A program made the translations under genes and the position numbers. From an uncultured Pseudoruegeria sp. (GTDB lineage: Bacteria > Pseudomonadota > Alphaproteobacteria > Rhodobacterales > Rhodobacteraceae), in assembly GCA_947498155.1 (NCBI GenBank), contig CANMJD010000001.1, forward strand, positions 1-64,000: 64,000 nucleotides of DNA, read 5' to 3'. This document shows positions 45,189 to 54,862 of the stretch, one piece after another. Positions within the stretch are counted from its first letter, which is position 1. The number at the start of each line of letters is the position of its first letter. Below the pieces are notes generated by a model. The model saw nothing but the letters and a program-made list of their open reading frames with translations, had not been told where the DNA came from and ran no database searches.

Positions 45189-46193
45189 CTAGTGGAGGAG
45201 CCGCCCCATCGCTGCCGCGACATCTGCCATCCGGCAAGAGAAGCCCCATTCGTTATCATACCATGCCAGAACCCGCACGGTACGACCACCAATAACCTTG
45301 GTCTGGTCCGGCGCAAAGATGCAGGATTGATTTGTATGATTAAAATCGATGGAAACTTTCGGTTCCGGATCATAGGAAAGCACTGCTCCCATATGGCCGG
45401 CAGCGGCTTCGCGCATGATTTCATTCACGCTTTCGACGGTGACGCCCTTTTTGGCCTCAAAGGTCAGATCAACCGCAGAGACATTTGGGGTTGGGACGCG
45501 CAGGGCGGTGCCATCCAGCTTGCCTGCCAGTTCCGGCAATACCTCAGAAAGCGCCTTGGCCGCGCCGGTCGAGGTCGGGATCATCGCCATGGCGGCAGCA
45601 CGGGCGCGGTACAGATCGCTATGGCGCCGGTCCAATGTGGGCTGATCGCCGGTATAGCTGTGGATGGTGGTCATTAACCCGCGCTCGATACCGATGGTAT
45701 CATTCAGCACTTTGGCCAGCGGGGCCAGACAGTTGGTGGTGCAGGAGCCGTTAGAGATCATGCGATCACCCGCCAGCATCTCGCGGTGGTTGACCCCGTA
45801 GACAATCGTGCGGTCGACGTTTTTGGCAGGGGCTGAGATCAGCACTTTCTTGGCACCGCGCTCCAGATGCACGTCGGCCTTGTGGCCGTCGTTGAATTTA
45901 CCAGTGCATTCCAGCACCACGTCAACGCCGTTCCAATCCAGTTCTTGCGGATCATAGGTCGAAAACACTTCCATCGGGCCGCGGCCCAAATCCATTGTAT
46001 TGCCATCAACCCGCACATTGCCGGGAAAACGGCCATGTACAGAGTCATAGCGCAGCAGGTGGGCGTTTGTTTCAATCGGGCCAGTTGCGTTGATTTTTAC
46101 AACCTGCACATCATTTCGCGCGCTTTCGGCGATATGGGCCAAAGTACAACGTCCAATGCGGCCAAATCCATTGATACCGACGGTGATGGTCAT
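45189..46193 (-). CDS. gap2: Type I glyceraldehyde-3-phosphate dehydrogenase, putative NADP-type
   Basis: This 334-residue paralogue has NGFGRIGR and catalytic Cys151 (SNGSCTTNC). Where the first copy has Asp36, it has Ala (KINATGP). Loss of that Asp is known in NADP-using, gluconeogenic GAPDHs such as Bacillus GapB. It is therefore predicted to prefer or accept NADP(H). The ATG at 46193 is used, since seven codons upstream are not conserved. Three CceR-like operators lie 112-178 nt upstream, between it and the transketolase gene. Confidence 0.93.
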   Translation of the reverse strand: MTITVGINGFGRIGRCTLAHIAESARNDVQVVKINATGPIETNAHLLRYDSVHGRFPGNVRVDGNTMDLGRGPMEVFSTYDPQELDWNGVDVVLECTGKFNDGHKADVHLERGAKKVLISAPAKNVDRTIVYGVNHREMLAGDRMISNGSCTTNCLAPLAKVLNDTIGIERGLMTTIHSYTGDQPTLDRRHSDLYRARAAAMAMIPTSTGAAKALSEVLPELAGKLDGTALRVPTPNVSAVDLTFEAKKGVTVESVNEIMREAAAGHMGAVLSYDPEPKVSIDFNHTNQSCIFAPDQTKVIGGRTVRVLAWYDNEWGFSCRMADVAAAMGRLLH

Positions 46194-46304
46194 GTCCGGG
46201 CTCTCCTTAACCACTTTCCTGTTGCGTGGGCTGCAACGGTATTGCCAAGGGATATACGGGGTAGATCGTTAAGGGGCCAATAGGAAAGTGGCGTTTTTCC
46301 AATG

Positions 46305-46318
46305 TGTTAGCGCAAACT
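46305..46318. promoter_or_regulatory. CceR-like operator 1 upstream of gap2
   Basis: TGTTAGCGCAAACT: an intact left half and a partly conserved right half of the palindrome. The centre is 30 nt from the next site. Confidence 0.55.
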
Positions 46319-46334
46319 GCGACACAATGATCGA

Positions 46335-46348
46335 CGTTAGCGCGAACA
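46335..46348. promoter_or_regulatory. CceR-like operator 2 upstream of gap2
   Basis: CGTTAGCGCGAACA matches the palindrome at all but two positions. The centre is 23 nt from the third site. Confidence 0.55.
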
Positions 46349-46357
46349 TCTTGAAGC

Positions 46358-46371
46358 CCTTAGCGCTAACA
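46358..46371. promoter_or_regulatory. CceR-like operator 3 upstream of gap2
   Basis: CCTTAGCGCTAACA contains the perfect core TTAGCGCTAA, as in the site upstream of the small gene. Confidence 0.6.
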
Positions 46372-46420
46372 GGTTTTGGTCGCCGCCGATGCGCGGCTCC
46401 AATGTATACGATAGGGAATC

Positions 46421-46443
46421 AAAAAGGGCACCCGAAGGTGCCC
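46421..46443 (-). terminator. Intrinsic terminator of the transketolase gene
   Basis: GGGCACC / GGTGCCC with a four-base CGAA loop (UUCG on the RNA). On the minus strand it is followed by TTTTT. It lies 24 nt past the tkt stop. Confidence 0.87.
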
Positions 46444-46467
46444 GATCTGTGTTCATAGGGTGCGCCT

Positions 46468-48483
46468 TTACAGCAGCTCTTTGGCTTTCGCCACGGCGGC
46501 ATCGGCGGTGATGCCGAAATGCTCAAACAGCTCACCCGCAGGGGCAGAGGCCCCGAAACCTTCCATGCCGATAAAGGCGGATTTGGCTTCGCGGCCGCGC
46601 TCACCCAGCAACCACGTATCCCAGCCCTGACGCACGCCTGCCTCAATCGCGATGCGCACGGCGCCACCGGGCAGCACGCGCTTGCGATAGGCTTCGTCCT
46701 GCTCGGCAAACAGCTCCATGCAAGGCATGGACACAACCCGTGTCCCGATGCCCTCTGCTTCCAGTTTTTCACGAGCCGCCAAAGCAACTTCGACCTCAGA
46801 ACCAGTGGCCATCAGGATAACCTGACGTTTGTTTTCGGCTTCGGCCAGCACATAGGCGCCTTTGGCAGTAAGGTTGTTGTTCTTATGCTCTGTGCGCACC
46901 GTTGGCAGGCCCTGACGGGACAGCGCCAGAACCGAGGGGGTCGATTGGCTGGACAGGGCAATTTCCCAGCTTTCCGCGGTTTCCACCACATCGGCGGGAC
47001 GGAATACATAGGTGTTCGGCGTCGCGCGGCTGATTGCCAGATGCTCGACCGGCTGGTGGGTCGGACCATCTTCGCCCAGACCGATGGAGTCATGGGTCAT
47101 GACAAAGACCGTCGGAATTTGCATCAAAGCTGCCAGACGCATGGCAGGGCGGGCGTAGTCGGTGAAGCACATGAATGTGCCACCATATGCGCGCACACCA
47201 CCGTGCAGCACCATGCCGTTCATCGCAGAGGCCATGCCATGTTCACGGATACCGTAATAGACATAACGCCCTTTGCGGTTATCCGGTGCAAAAACGCCCA
47301 GATCATCGGTTTTGGTGTTGTTGGAGCCGGTCAGATCGGCAGAGCCGCCCACGGTTTCGGGCATGATCGGGTTGATCACTTCCAAAGCCATTTCGCTGGC
47401 CTTGCGGGTCGCGACTTTGGGCAGCTCTTCGCTGGCTTTTTTCTTCAGCTGTTTGACCACCGCGCTCAGGCGTTTGGGGGTCTCTTTGGCATAGATGCGG
47501 GTGATCTCTGCCTGACGGCCCTGGGACAATTCCGCGAAGCGTTCCTGCCAGGCGGCAAATTCTGCGGCACCGGATTTGGCCATATCTTCCCAACCGGCCT
47601 TAACATCGGCGGGAATGTCAAAGGGACCATGCTCCCAGCCGTAAACGGCGCGGGTGTCTGCGATCAGTTGCGCATCAGTCAATGCGCCATGGCCTTTGGA
47701 AGTATCCTGTGCCGAAGAGCCCAAAGCAATATGTGTTTTACACGCGATCATCGAGGGGCGACGGGCGGCTTTGGCTTCGGTGATGGCGCGATCGATATCT
47801 TCGGGGTCGTGGCCGTCGCATTCGACAACATGCCAACCAGAGGCGCGGAAGCGTTTCATCTGATCGGTTTTGTCAGACAGTTCTACCTTGCCGTCAATCG
47901 TGATGCCATTGTTGTCCCAGAACACGATCAGCTTGGCCAGTTCATGCTTGCCCGCAAGGCCGATGGCCTCTTGGCTAACACCTTCCATCAGGCAGCCGTC
48001 ACCAGCGATAACATAGGTAAAGTGATCAACGACCTTTTTGCCGTACCGCGCGCGCTGGATTTGCTCTGCCATGGCAAAGCCGACCGAATTGGCAATCCCC
48101 TGACCCAAGGGGCCGGTGGTGGTTTCAATGCCCGTGGCATGGCCGAATTCCGGATGACCTGCGGTTATGGCGCCCCACTGGCGAAAGTTTTTCAACTGCT
48201 CAATGGTCATGTCTTCGTAACCGGTCAGGTGCAGCAGCGAATACAGCAACATAGAGCCGTGGCCCGCAGACAGAATAAACCGGTCACGATCGGGCCAGTT
48301 CGGGTTTTTAGGGTCAAACTTCAGATGTTTTTCAAACAGCACGGTGGCCACATCGGCCATGCCCATGGGCATACCGGAATGGCCGGAATTTGCAGCAGCA
48401 ACCGCATCCAGCGTCAAAACGCGAATGGCAGCGGCTTTTTTCCAATGATCGGGGTGTTGTGCGCGCAAGGCAGAGATGTCCAC
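46468..48483 (-). CDS. tkt: Transketolase
   Basis: Transketolase moves two-carbon units between sugar phosphates in the non-oxidative pentose phosphate and related routes. The 671-residue length is standard. [13 protein letters not shown] with the NN-containing end [10 protein letters not shown] is the thiamine-diphosphate/metal motif, [13 protein letters not shown] holds the catalytic Glu of the second domain, and the C-terminal domain is complete. It is in the same direction as the two gap genes, with the operator cluster downstream of its terminator. Confidence 0.97.
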   Translation of the reverse strand: MDISALRAQHPDHWKKAAAIRVLTLDAVAAANSGHSGMPMGMADVATVLFEKHLKFDPKNPNWPDRDRFILSAGHGSMLLYSLLHLTGYEDMTIEQLKNFRQWGAITAGHPEFGHATGIETTTGPLGQGIANSVGFAMAEQIQRARYGKKVVDHFTYVIAGDGCLMEGVSQEAIGLAGKHELAKLIVFWDNNGITIDGKVELSDKTDQMKRFRASGWHVVECDGHDPEDIDRAITEAKAARRPSMIACKTHIALGSSAQDTSKGHGALTDAQLIADTRAVYGWEHGPFDIPADVKAGWEDMAKSGAAEFAAWQERFAELSQGRQAEITRIYAKETPKRLSAVVKQLKKKASEELPKVATRKASEMALEVINPIMPETVGGSADLTGSNNTKTDDLGVFAPDNRKGRYVYYGIREHGMASAMNGMVLHGGVRAYGGTFMCFTDYARPAMRLAALMQIPTVFVMTHDSIGLGEDGPTHQPVEHLAISRATPNTYVFRPADVVETAESWEIALSSQSTPSVLALSRQGLPTVRTEHKNNNLTAKGAYVLAEAENKRQVILMATGSEVEVALAAREKLEAEGIGTRVVSMPCMELFAEQDEAYRKRVLPGGAVRIAIEAGVRQGWDTWLLGERGREAKSAFIGMEGFGASAPAGELFEHFGITADAAVAKAKELL

Positions 48484-48717
48484 GGGGGTTTGTCCTTTGG
48501 TTCAAAGATCGCGTTCGGCTTTCTGATAGCAGGGTCGGGGCGAAGTGCAAGTTTGGAGGCTCCTGAAAGCGGCATTGATTGGCAATAACCGGCCGTTTTC
48601 CGAGGATTAGGGGCGCAATCCCCGATCTCATTCGTTAAACTTGGGAAACAAGAATGCAAATCCCGATTCGGCTACCAGCGTTAGACCGACAGGCGGGAAC
48701 AAACGGAAACGGGCAAA

Positions 48718-49074
48718 ATGGACAGTATCGCAGACTATGAAGCGCGCATAACCGCCGCTTTGGATCGTATTGAGCAGGCGATGGCACCTGCCGCGATCCC
48801 TCAGACGGATTCCGGCGAGGTTTCCGAAGTGGCCTCTGAAGAGGTCGCAGCGCTGAAAGCGGCCCTTCAAAGCGAACGGGACATCAACCAACGTCTTGAA
48901 GCCCGTGTTGAGGCGGTGCGCGAAAAGCTTTTGCCACGTGTCAACAAATGGAAAACAAAGGCCCTTCGTTTGGAGACCGAGCTTGAAGCTTTACGCGCTG
49001 AGCGCGAACAGGACGTTCAGGAAATCGGTCAGGTTCTGACTGAATTACGCACTACGATCGGAGGACAGTCCTAA
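48718..49074 (+). CDS. Coiled-coil protein coupled to zapA
   Basis: The 118-residue acidic protein has a conserved N-terminus (MDSIADYEARITAALDRIEQ) and a long predicted coiled coil (about residues 38-118, with heptads such as LKAALQSERDINQRLEARVE). The stop overlaps the zapA ATG by one base (TAATG), implying coupled synthesis. A role in division with ZapA is inferred from that. I do not recognise a characterised homologue. Confidence 0.8.
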   Translation: MDSIADYEARITAALDRIEQAMAPAAIPQTDSGEVSEVASEEVAALKAALQSERDINQRLEARVEAVREKLLPRVNKWKTKALRLETELEALRAEREQDVQEIGQVLTELRTTIGGQS

Positions 49075-49454
49075 TGCCAGAGATTACGATTTCCATCGGG
49101 GACCGGGACTTTCAGGTCGCTTGTCAGGATGGCGAAGAGCATTTCCTCCATTCTGCCGCGTCTCTTTTAGGGGCAGAGGCCAATGTTCTGGTCGAACAGA
49201 TTGGCCGCCTGCCAGAGGCCCGCATGTTGCTTATGTCGGGGTTGATGCTGGCCGATAAAACCGCCGGTCTGGATGAACGCCTGAAGGACGCGGAAAAAAC
49301 CATCGCCAAACAAGAGGCGATGATCGCAGAGCTGAAGGCCCGTCCTGCCGCCGGTGATCCGGTCGAAGTGCCGGTCATTCCACCGGCTGTGACCGAAACA
49401 TTGGCAACCATCGCCCTGCGGGCCGAAGCTTTGGCTGACTCTGCAACGGCCTGA
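49074..49454 (+). CDS. zapA: Cell division protein ZapA
   Basis: This 126-residue ZapA-family protein bundles FtsZ filaments. The N-terminal globular part (EITISIGDRDFQVACQDGEE) and following helix LLGAEANVLVEQIGRLPEARMLLMSGLMLAD are typical. A coiled coil (about residues 60-95) follows. The C-terminal 30 residues are Pro/Val/Ala-rich and longer than in E. coli. No 6S RNA-like fold is obvious in the short sequence after the gene. Confidence 0.9.
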   Translation: MPEITISIGDRDFQVACQDGEEHFLHSAASLLGAEANVLVEQIGRLPEARMLLMSGLMLADKTAGLDERLKDAEKTIAKQEAMIAELKARPAAGDPVEVPVIPPAVTETLATIALRAEALADSATA

Positions 49455-49539
49455 TGGTGACTGTCGCGATCCGGAGGGCCGGGTGGTCCTGCGCGTGGCT
49501 CTCTGTTTTTAAAAAATGATCAAATTCAGGATACAGCCA

Positions 49540-49968
49540 ATGCTCTGGACCCTCTTTCTGTTGTGCTTTGGCCTTTGTGCTTTTATCCGATTTGCCCCGA
49601 GTGATCCGGCAAAATGGCATGTCGATCCGCTGACTGCCGCCGATCCCGGAGAGGGCGGCGTGCTGCTACTGCCCGGTCAGGGCGCGCCAGTGGGACGTCT
49701 GTCTGATCTGGATGATATTGCCCAGCAGACCCCGCGCACAACACAACTGGCGGGCGCGCTTCAGGAAGGCATGATCACCTATATCACCCGTAGTAAGGGC
49801 TTTGGATTTCCCGATTACACCACGGTTCGGGCCATCCCGAAAGGCGATGGCACGTCGGATTTGATCATCTTGGCGCGGCTACGCTTTGGGCGCAGGGATC
49901 TGGGGGTCAATGCCGCGCGGGTTGAGGGCTGGATCAAGGCGTTGAAGGCGCTCGATCAGGCTCGATGA
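49540..49968 (+). CDS. DUF1499 domain protein with N-terminal membrane anchor
   Basis: The protein of about 142 residues has one N-terminal hydrophobic segment (LWTLFLLCFGLCAFIRF) and a C-terminal DUF1499 domain (about residues 55-142, TYITRSKGFGFPDYTTVRAI, ending VNAARVEGWIKAL). The ATG at 49540 has AGGA upstream; the ATG at 49516 would add eight residues without an RBS. The last 90 nt overlap the 3' end of the convergent gene at 49879-50205. The family function is unknown. Confidence 0.8.
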   Translation: MLWTLFLLCFGLCAFIRFAPSDPAKWHVDPLTAADPGEGGVLLLPGQGAPVGRLSDLDDIAQQTPRTTQLAGALQEGMITYITRSKGFGFPDYTTVRAIPKGDGTSDLIILARLRFGRRDLGVNAARVEGWIKALKALDQAR

Positions 49969-50205
49969 CAAGCAACCGTCGCCGGTTTCGCGCCACATCG
50001 GGACATTCAGCGACATCTCGCAGCGGGCCATGAACATGCGCCCGTCCACCTGCAGACAAATCTGTTCTCCGAGTTCGATGCGCCCGCCGGTTTTATCGGT
50101 GCAGTAACAGTCAACGGTTTTACCACCAATCGTGGCATCCGCTAGCGCCCAAGTGCTCATGCCAAGAAAGACGCCAAGTGTAAGAATGGAAAGTCTCTGT
50201 CTCAT
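49879..50205 (-). CDS. Small secreted cysteine-containing protein
   Basis: The 108-residue product begins with a signal peptide (MRQRLSILTLGVFLGMSTWALA). The mature protein has five cysteines (VDCYCTDKTGG, EQICLQ, ARCEMS and DGCLSS), enough for disulfides in the periplasm. No family is recognised. Its 3' 90 nt overlap the end of the convergent DUF1499 gene, which is unusual here, but both reading frames show protein-like composition. Confidence 0.65.
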   Translation of the reverse strand: MRQRLSILTLGVFLGMSTWALADATIGGKTVDCYCTDKTGGRIELGEQICLQVDGRMFMARCEMSLNVPMWRETGDGCLSSSLIERLQRLDPALNPRGIDPQIPAPKA

Positions 50206-50266
50206 GGGGTAAAGATAGCACAGCCCGACCTCTTGACCAAAACACATATTTGAGGGAAGGGAGAGC

Positions 50267-51322
50267 ATGGTTCCTTTAGATAAACTCGAACAAATCTCGC
50301 AGCGGTTTCAATTTCTTGAGGCCAAGATGGCCGAAGGCGATGCGGGTGCAGATATTGCCACTCTGGCGCGCGAATATTCCGACCTTAAACCGGTGGTGGA
50401 TGAAATTAACGCCTATCGGGGTTTGCTTGACGATATTGCGCAAGCCGAGGAAATGTTGACTGATCCCGAGATGGCCGAGCTGGCGCAGGAAGAATTGCCC
50501 GAATTGCAGGCCGGTTTACCCGCGCTTGAGCAATCCTTGCAAATCGCGCTGCTGCCCAAAGACGAGGCCGACGCCCGTCCGGCGATGATCGAAATCCGTC
50601 CCGGCACCGGCGGGGATGAGGCGGCGCTTTTTGCCGGTGATCTGCTGCGCATGTATCAGCGCTATGCCGAAGGGCGGGGCTGGTCCTTTGATATCATTGA
50701 GGAAAACGCCACCGAATTGGGGGGCATCAAAGAAGTGGTCGCCCATGTCAAAGGCGTGAATGTGTTTGCGCGGCTCAAATATGAATCCGGCGTGCATCGG
50801 GTTCAGCGGGTCCCGACGACAGAGTCCGGCGGACGTATTCATACCTCTGCGGCCACCGTCGCGGTCTTGCCCGAAGCCGAAGATGTCGATGTGCAAATTG
50901 ATGCCTCTGACATTCGCATTGATACCATGCGGGCCTCGGGCGCAGGGGGGCAGCACGTCAATACCACCGATTCTGCGGTGCGTATTACCCATATCCCCAC
51001 GGGAATCATCGTTGTAAGTGCCGAAAAATCGCAGCACCGGAACCGTGAAATCGCCATGCAGGTGCTAAAAACGCGGCTTTTCGATCTGGAACGCCAGCGG
51101 ATTGACAGCGCGCGTTCTGAAGACCGTAAATCCCAAGTCGGCTCTGGTGATCGCTCTGAACGCATCCGCACCTATAATTTTCCGCAAGGACGCATGACCG
51201 ACCACCGGATCAATATGACTCTGTATAAGCTGGACCAAATCCTGCAAGGCGATCTGGATGAGACCATCGACGCGCTTACGGCGGATCATCAGGCCACGCT
51301 GATGGCTGAAATGGGCCAATGA
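50267..51322 (+). CDS. prfA: Peptide chain release factor 1
   Basis: RF1 reads UAG and UAA. The 351-residue protein has the recognition element Pro183-Thr-Thr185 (PxT class, in RVPTTESGG) and the catalytic Gly227-Gly228-Gln229 (SGAGGQHVN). AGGGAGAG precedes the ATG. Its stop overlaps prmC by ATGA, so the factor and its methylase are made together. Confidence 0.97.
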   Translation: MVPLDKLEQISQRFQFLEAKMAEGDAGADIATLAREYSDLKPVVDEINAYRGLLDDIAQAEEMLTDPEMAELAQEELPELQAGLPALEQSLQIALLPKDEADARPAMIEIRPGTGGDEAALFAGDLLRMYQRYAEGRGWSFDIIEENATELGGIKEVVAHVKGVNVFARLKYESGVHRVQRVPTTESGGRIHTSAATVAVLPEAEDVDVQIDASDIRIDTMRASGAGGQHVNTTDSAVRITHIPTGIIVVSAEKSQHRNREIAMQVLKTRLFDLERQRIDSARSEDRKSQVGSGDRSERIRTYNFPQGRMTDHRINMTLYKLDQILQGDLDETIDALTADHQATLMAEMGQ

Positions 51323-52155
51323 CAACCGCCGCGCAGGCTTTGGTTGTTGGCGTGCGCACTTTGCGGGCTGCCGGCATCGAGGACGCGCCGCGCGATGCTA
51401 GGATCTTGCTGGCCCATGCCATCGGGATAAAGACCTCACGCTTGACGCTTGTGATGCCCGATCCCCTGACGGCCGAGGCCGCAACCCGGTTTAGCGCGCT
51501 TATTGAACGGCGGGCCGCACGACAGCCGGTTTCGCATCTCATCGGTGGGCGGGAATTCTATGGGCGATGGTTTAAGGTCACGCCGCAAGTCCTTGATCCA
51601 AGACCAGAAACCGAAGAGCTCGTAGCGTTGGCCTTGCAGCAGGATTTTCAATCTGTGTTGGATTTGGGTGTGGGCTCCGGCTGTATCTTACTGAGCCTTT
51701 TGGCCGAACGCCCCGCTGCCCAAGGGGTTGGCGTGGATATGTCGGAAGGCGCGTTGCAGGTTGCAGCAGAAAACGGCAAATCCATCGGGGTATCGCCGCG
51801 GCTGTCGCTGTCAAAATCGGACTGGTTTTCTGCTGTGACAGGCCGGTTTGATCTGATCGTTTCCAACCCGCCTTATATTACTGAAACAGAGATGGCCCAA
51901 TTGTCCCCCGAGGTCGCTAATTGGGAACCGGACTTGGCCCTGACACCGGGCGGCGACGGGTTGTCGCCCTATCGTGAAATCACCAAAACCGCGCCGAATT
52001 ATCTGCATGCGGGAGGGCGGTTGATCGTTGAAATCGGCTATCGTCAGGGGGCGGATGTGGCGGCGATGTTCACCGCAGGCGGTTTTGAACAGGTGGCGAT
52101 TTCACAGGATATGTCCGGTAAGGATCGTGTCGTTCGTGGTGTTTTACCATCCTGA
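51319..52155 (+). CDS. prmC: Release factor glutamine methyltransferase
   Basis: PrmC/HemK methylates the Gln of the GGQ loop in RF1 and RF2, both encoded in this window. The 278-residue protein has an N-terminal helical substrate-binding domain (residues 1-75) and a SAM-dependent methyltransferase domain ([13 protein letters not shown] for SAM, SNPPYIT for the glutamine substrate). It is coupled to prfA by a four-base overlap. Confidence 0.96.
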   Translation: MTTAAQALVVGVRTLRAAGIEDAPRDARILLAHAIGIKTSRLTLVMPDPLTAEAATRFSALIERRAARQPVSHLIGGREFYGRWFKVTPQVLDPRPETEELVALALQQDFQSVLDLGVGSGCILLSLLAERPAAQGVGVDMSEGALQVAAENGKSIGVSPRLSLSKSDWFSAVTGRFDLIVSNPPYITETEMAQLSPEVANWEPDLALTPGGDGLSPYREITKTAPNYLHAGGRLIVEIGYRQGADVAAMFTAGGFEQVAISQDMSGKDRVVRGVLPS

Positions 52156-52392
52156 GTGCTGAAAACGTGTTTTTTTCGCCCTTTCTACGCACCAATGATG
52201 GATTTTTAAGGTTTTAGGCTTGTACTTAGGCGCATGATTTGCTTACTGATGGGGCACGAGGAAGCGGATGTTTTTACGTCCCCCTCTGTAAAGTTTGCCA
52301 AAAATCGCATGATACCCGGTTATGATAACCCCACGCAAGAGGCGCGGCAGAGGTTCTAGCGAAGCCACAATAAGGCTGGATACGTTACTAAA

Positions 52393-52977
52393 ATGAGATC
52401 TTCCAAATCCCGCTCGCGGAATAAATCGAACCGCAACCGCTCTGTCGGCAATATCGTCAATCGTGTTTTTGACAGTTCCGGCCCCGAGGGTAAGGTGCGC
52501 GGTACGCCGCAGCAAATTATCGATAAGTACAACCAGCTTGCCCGTGATGCGCAATTGTCCAATGATCGTGTTGCCGCGGAAAATTTCCAACAGCACGCAG
52601 AGCATTACCTGCGGATGTTGGGAGAGGCCCAGAAAGAGGCCGACGCCAAGCGTGAGGCGCAAGAAGCCGAAAACCGCGCCCGTCAACAGCAACGCGATCA
52701 GGAACGTCAGCAGGCCGATCAAAACCGTCAGCAGAACAACAGCCAACCGGCGCAGGATCAGGGGCAACCCCAGCCTCAGCCTCAACAACCGCAGCCAGAG
52801 GCCCAACCGCAGCCCGTGGATCAGTCGCAGGCGCCGCAACCGGATTTGCTGGATGTTGTCGACAGCGGTGAAGCATCGGGGTTGGTTGAAACCCCAGAAA
52901 GCAAGCCTAAGCCAAAGCGTAAATACACCCGCAAGCCAAAGGCGCCAAAACCGGAAGCACCGGAAGTCGCTGATTAA
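52393..52977 (+). CDS. DUF4167 domain protein, Q/P-rich
   Basis: The 194-residue protein starts with a basic, Ser/Arg/Asn-rich tract (MRSSKSRSRNKSNRNRSVGN) and a DUF4167 domain (about residues 15-85, VFDSSGPEGKVRGTPQQIIDKY and ENFQQHAEHYLRML). A long Gln/Pro/Glu low-complexity region and a Lys-rich, AT-hook-like tail (KPKRKYTRKPKAPKPE) follow. The composition suggests a nucleic-acid or ribosome-associated protein. The family function is not established. It has its own 237-nt upstream region and its own terminator. Confidence 0.85.
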   Translation: MRSSKSRSRNKSNRNRSVGNIVNRVFDSSGPEGKVRGTPQQIIDKYNQLARDAQLSNDRVAAENFQQHAEHYLRMLGEAQKEADAKREAQEAENRARQQQRDQERQQADQNRQQNNSQPAQDQGQPQPQPQQPQPEAQPQPVDQSQAPQPDLLDVVDSGEASGLVETPESKPKPKRKYTRKPKAPKPEAPEVAD

Positions 52978-53000
52978 CAACGGTGAAATTGATGGAAAAC

Positions 53001-53025
53001 GGGGGCCGCTTGGCCCCCTTTTTTT
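53001..53025 (+). terminator. Intrinsic terminator of the DUF4167 gene
   Basis: GGGGGCC / GGCCCCC with a four-base loop is followed by seven T residues. It lies 23 nt past the stop, just before the end of convergent rsmA. Confidence 0.9.
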
Positions 53026-53031
53026 ATGCGC

Positions 53032-53874
53032 TTAAGGCGCGTCGATGGCACGGGCCAGAGCGCAGAACCCTTCTAGGGGAATTTGCTCGGCCCGATCCGT
53101 CGGTTTCAATCCTGCCGACAACAGGCGGTCTTCGATATCCGGCGCAACGCCTTTCAGAGATGAGCGCAGCATCTTGCGACGCTGGTTAAAACCGGCGGCC
53201 ACGACGCGGGAAAGCGTTTCTGCTTTGGCCGGAAAACGGGCCTCGGGCAGGGCCGTCAGATGCACCACTGCAGAATGGATTTTCGGCGGCGGGGTAAAAG
53301 CCTCTGGGGGCAGGGACATGACGATATTTGCATCACACCGCCACTGCGACAGGATCGCCAGACGGCCATAGGTTTTGGAGCCGGGCTGCGCGATGATGCG
53401 TTGGGCGACTTCTTTTTGAAACATCAGCGTCAGGCTAGTCCAATAGGGTGGCCATTCCGGCGGGGTCAGCCAGCGCACCAGCAATTCGGTGCCGACGTTA
53501 TAGGGCAGATTGGCGACCACACGGATCGGCGGTGTCAGATGCGCCAATGCGTCGATCTGAAGGGCATCTGCGTTGATCACCTCAAGCTGGCCCGGATAGG
53601 CGGCGGAGATTTCCGCCAGCGCTGGCAAACAGCGCGAATCCTTCTCAATCGCCAAAACCCGTCGCGCACCTTCTGCCAGCAAGCCGCGGGTCAATCCACC
53701 GGGGCCAGGGCCGACTTCGAGAATATCGGAGCCTGTCAGATCACCGGCCTGTCGGGCAATTTTGGCCGTCAGGTTCAGATCCAGCAGAAAATTCTGTCCG
53801 AGCGATTTTTTTGCCCGTAAATCATGGGTTTCGATTACATCCCGCAGGGCGGGAAGGCCGTCAAGCTGTGCCAT
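53032..53874 (-). CDS. rsmA: 16S rRNA (adenine1518/1519-N6) dimethyltransferase
   Basis: RsmA/KsgA dimethylates the two adjacent adenosines near the 3' end of 16S rRNA during 30S maturation. The 280-residue protein has [15 protein letters not shown], the SAM loop [10 protein letters not shown] and the catalytic NLPYNVG (motif IV). The ATG at 53874 lies one base after the pdxA stop; the frame extends to 53922, but conserved residues start at MAQLDGL. It is the last gene of the lptF operon. Confidence 0.95.
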   Translation of the reverse strand: MAQLDGLPALRDVIETHDLRAKKSLGQNFLLDLNLTAKIARQAGDLTGSDILEVGPGPGGLTRGLLAEGARRVLAIEKDSRCLPALAEISAAYPGQLEVINADALQIDALAHLTPPIRVVANLPYNVGTELLVRWLTPPEWPPYWTSLTLMFQKEVAQRIIAQPGSKTYGRLAILSQWRCDANIVMSLPPEAFTPPPKIHSAVVHLTALPEARFPAKAETLSRVVAAGFNQRRKMLRSSLKGVAPDIEDRLLSAGLKPTDRAEQIPLEGFCALARAIDAP

Positions 53875-53875
53875 T

Positions 53876-54862
53876 TCAGGTCTTTCTTTGGCTGTGGCGC
53901 GCAGAGGCCATTGAGTGGGCAAGCCGCAGGGCTTCGATCAGGCTCGTGGGGGTGGCCATGCCTTTGCCCGCAATATCAAATGCGGTGCCGTGATCCGGCG
54001 ATGTGCGGATAAACGGCAGGCCCAACGTCACATTCACCCCGCGATCAAAATCAAGCGTTTTGATCGGGATCAGGGCTTGGTCGTGATACATGCAGATCGC
54101 CACATCATAGCCGGCGCGGGCTTGGGGGTGGAACATCGTGTCAGCGGACACCGGCCCCTGCACATCAATGCCATCATCGCGTAAACGCGCCAGAAGCGGG
54201 CCGATCATCGCGCCTTCTTCGGTTCCCATAGCCCCGCCTTCACCGGCGTGAGGATTAAGACCGGCAACCCGCAATCGGGGTGCTGGCAGGCCAAAATCAC
54301 GTTGCAAAGCGTCATGGGTGATCCGAATAGTCGACATCAGGCGTTCTGGCGTCAGGGCCTGTGGCACGTCCTTCAGGGCGATGTGTATGGTGACAGGCAC
54401 CACCCGCAACATCGGGCTGGCCAGCATCATCACCACATCGGGTACATCGGCCAAATGGGCCAGAAATTCCGTATGGCCGGGAAAAGCAAAGCCCGCCCCG
54501 TCTTTCAGCGCCTTTTTGTGGATCGGGTTCGTGCAGATCGCCGATGCCGCGCCGGATTTGACCAGATCAACGGCGGTGGTGATGCTGTCGATCACGCCCT
54601 GCGCATTGCGCGGATCAGCCACCCCTTTGCGCGCATCGCCATCAAAGGGCAGGGGCAACACCGGCAGCCCCTTGGCCATGGCTGCAGGGGCCTGCGCCGG
54701 AGAGCTGATATCGATCAGGGGGGCGTCTTGGGGCAAGTGCCGCCGATCCCCGATATAAAAGAACGGAAATTCGGTTTTGAGGGCCTTCCAAGCGGCCACG
54801 GCAAGCTCTGGACCAACGCCCGCAGGCTCGCCGCTACTTAGGGCAATCGGGGGCAGGCTCAC
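53876..54862 (-). CDS. pdxA: 4-hydroxythreonine-4-phosphate dehydrogenase
   Basis: PdxA oxidises 4-phosphohydroxy-L-threonine in the DXP-dependent route to pyridoxal phosphate. The 328-residue protein has [12 protein letters not shown] at the N-terminus, PGHTEFLA and NPHAGEGG, and the metal-binding [11 protein letters not shown], all family hallmarks. It overlaps the surA gene by ATGA and is followed within one base by rsmA. The surA-pdxA-rsmA order is the classic one. Confidence 0.95.
   Translation of the reverse strand: MSLPPIALSSGEPAGVGPELAVAAWKALKTEFPFFYIGDRRHLPQDAPLIDISSPAQAPAAMAKGLPVLPLPFDGDARKGVADPRNAQGVIDSITTAVDLVKSGAASAICTNPIHKKALKDGAGFAFPGHTEFLAHLADVPDVVMMLASPMLRVVPVTIHIALKDVPQALTPERLMSTIRITHDALQRDFGLPAPRLRVAGLNPHAGEGGAMGTEEGAMIGPLLARLRDDGIDVQGPVSADTMFHPQARAGYDVAICMYHDQALIPIKTLDFDRGVNVTLGLPFIRTSPDHGTAFDIAGKGMATPTSLIEALRLAHSMASARHSQRKT

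Noticed and set aside
46519-48588. 689-codon open frame antisense to transketolase
   Set aside because: Lies wholly opposite a standard-length tkt with intact motifs. Its translation is rich in His, Gly and Arg and shows no family. It is a codon-bias shadow.
49455-49539. 6S RNA (ssrS) downstream of zapA
   Set aside because: Only about 85 nt before the next gene and no long imperfect hairpin with a central bubble. 6S RNA is about 150 nt or more.
52243-52980. Hydrophobic 245-codon frame opposite the DUF4167 gene
   Set aside because: The Leu/Arg-rich 'membrane protein' is the reverse complement of the Gln/Pro-rich coding region and has no RBS. The plus-strand gene has a recognised domain and a terminator.
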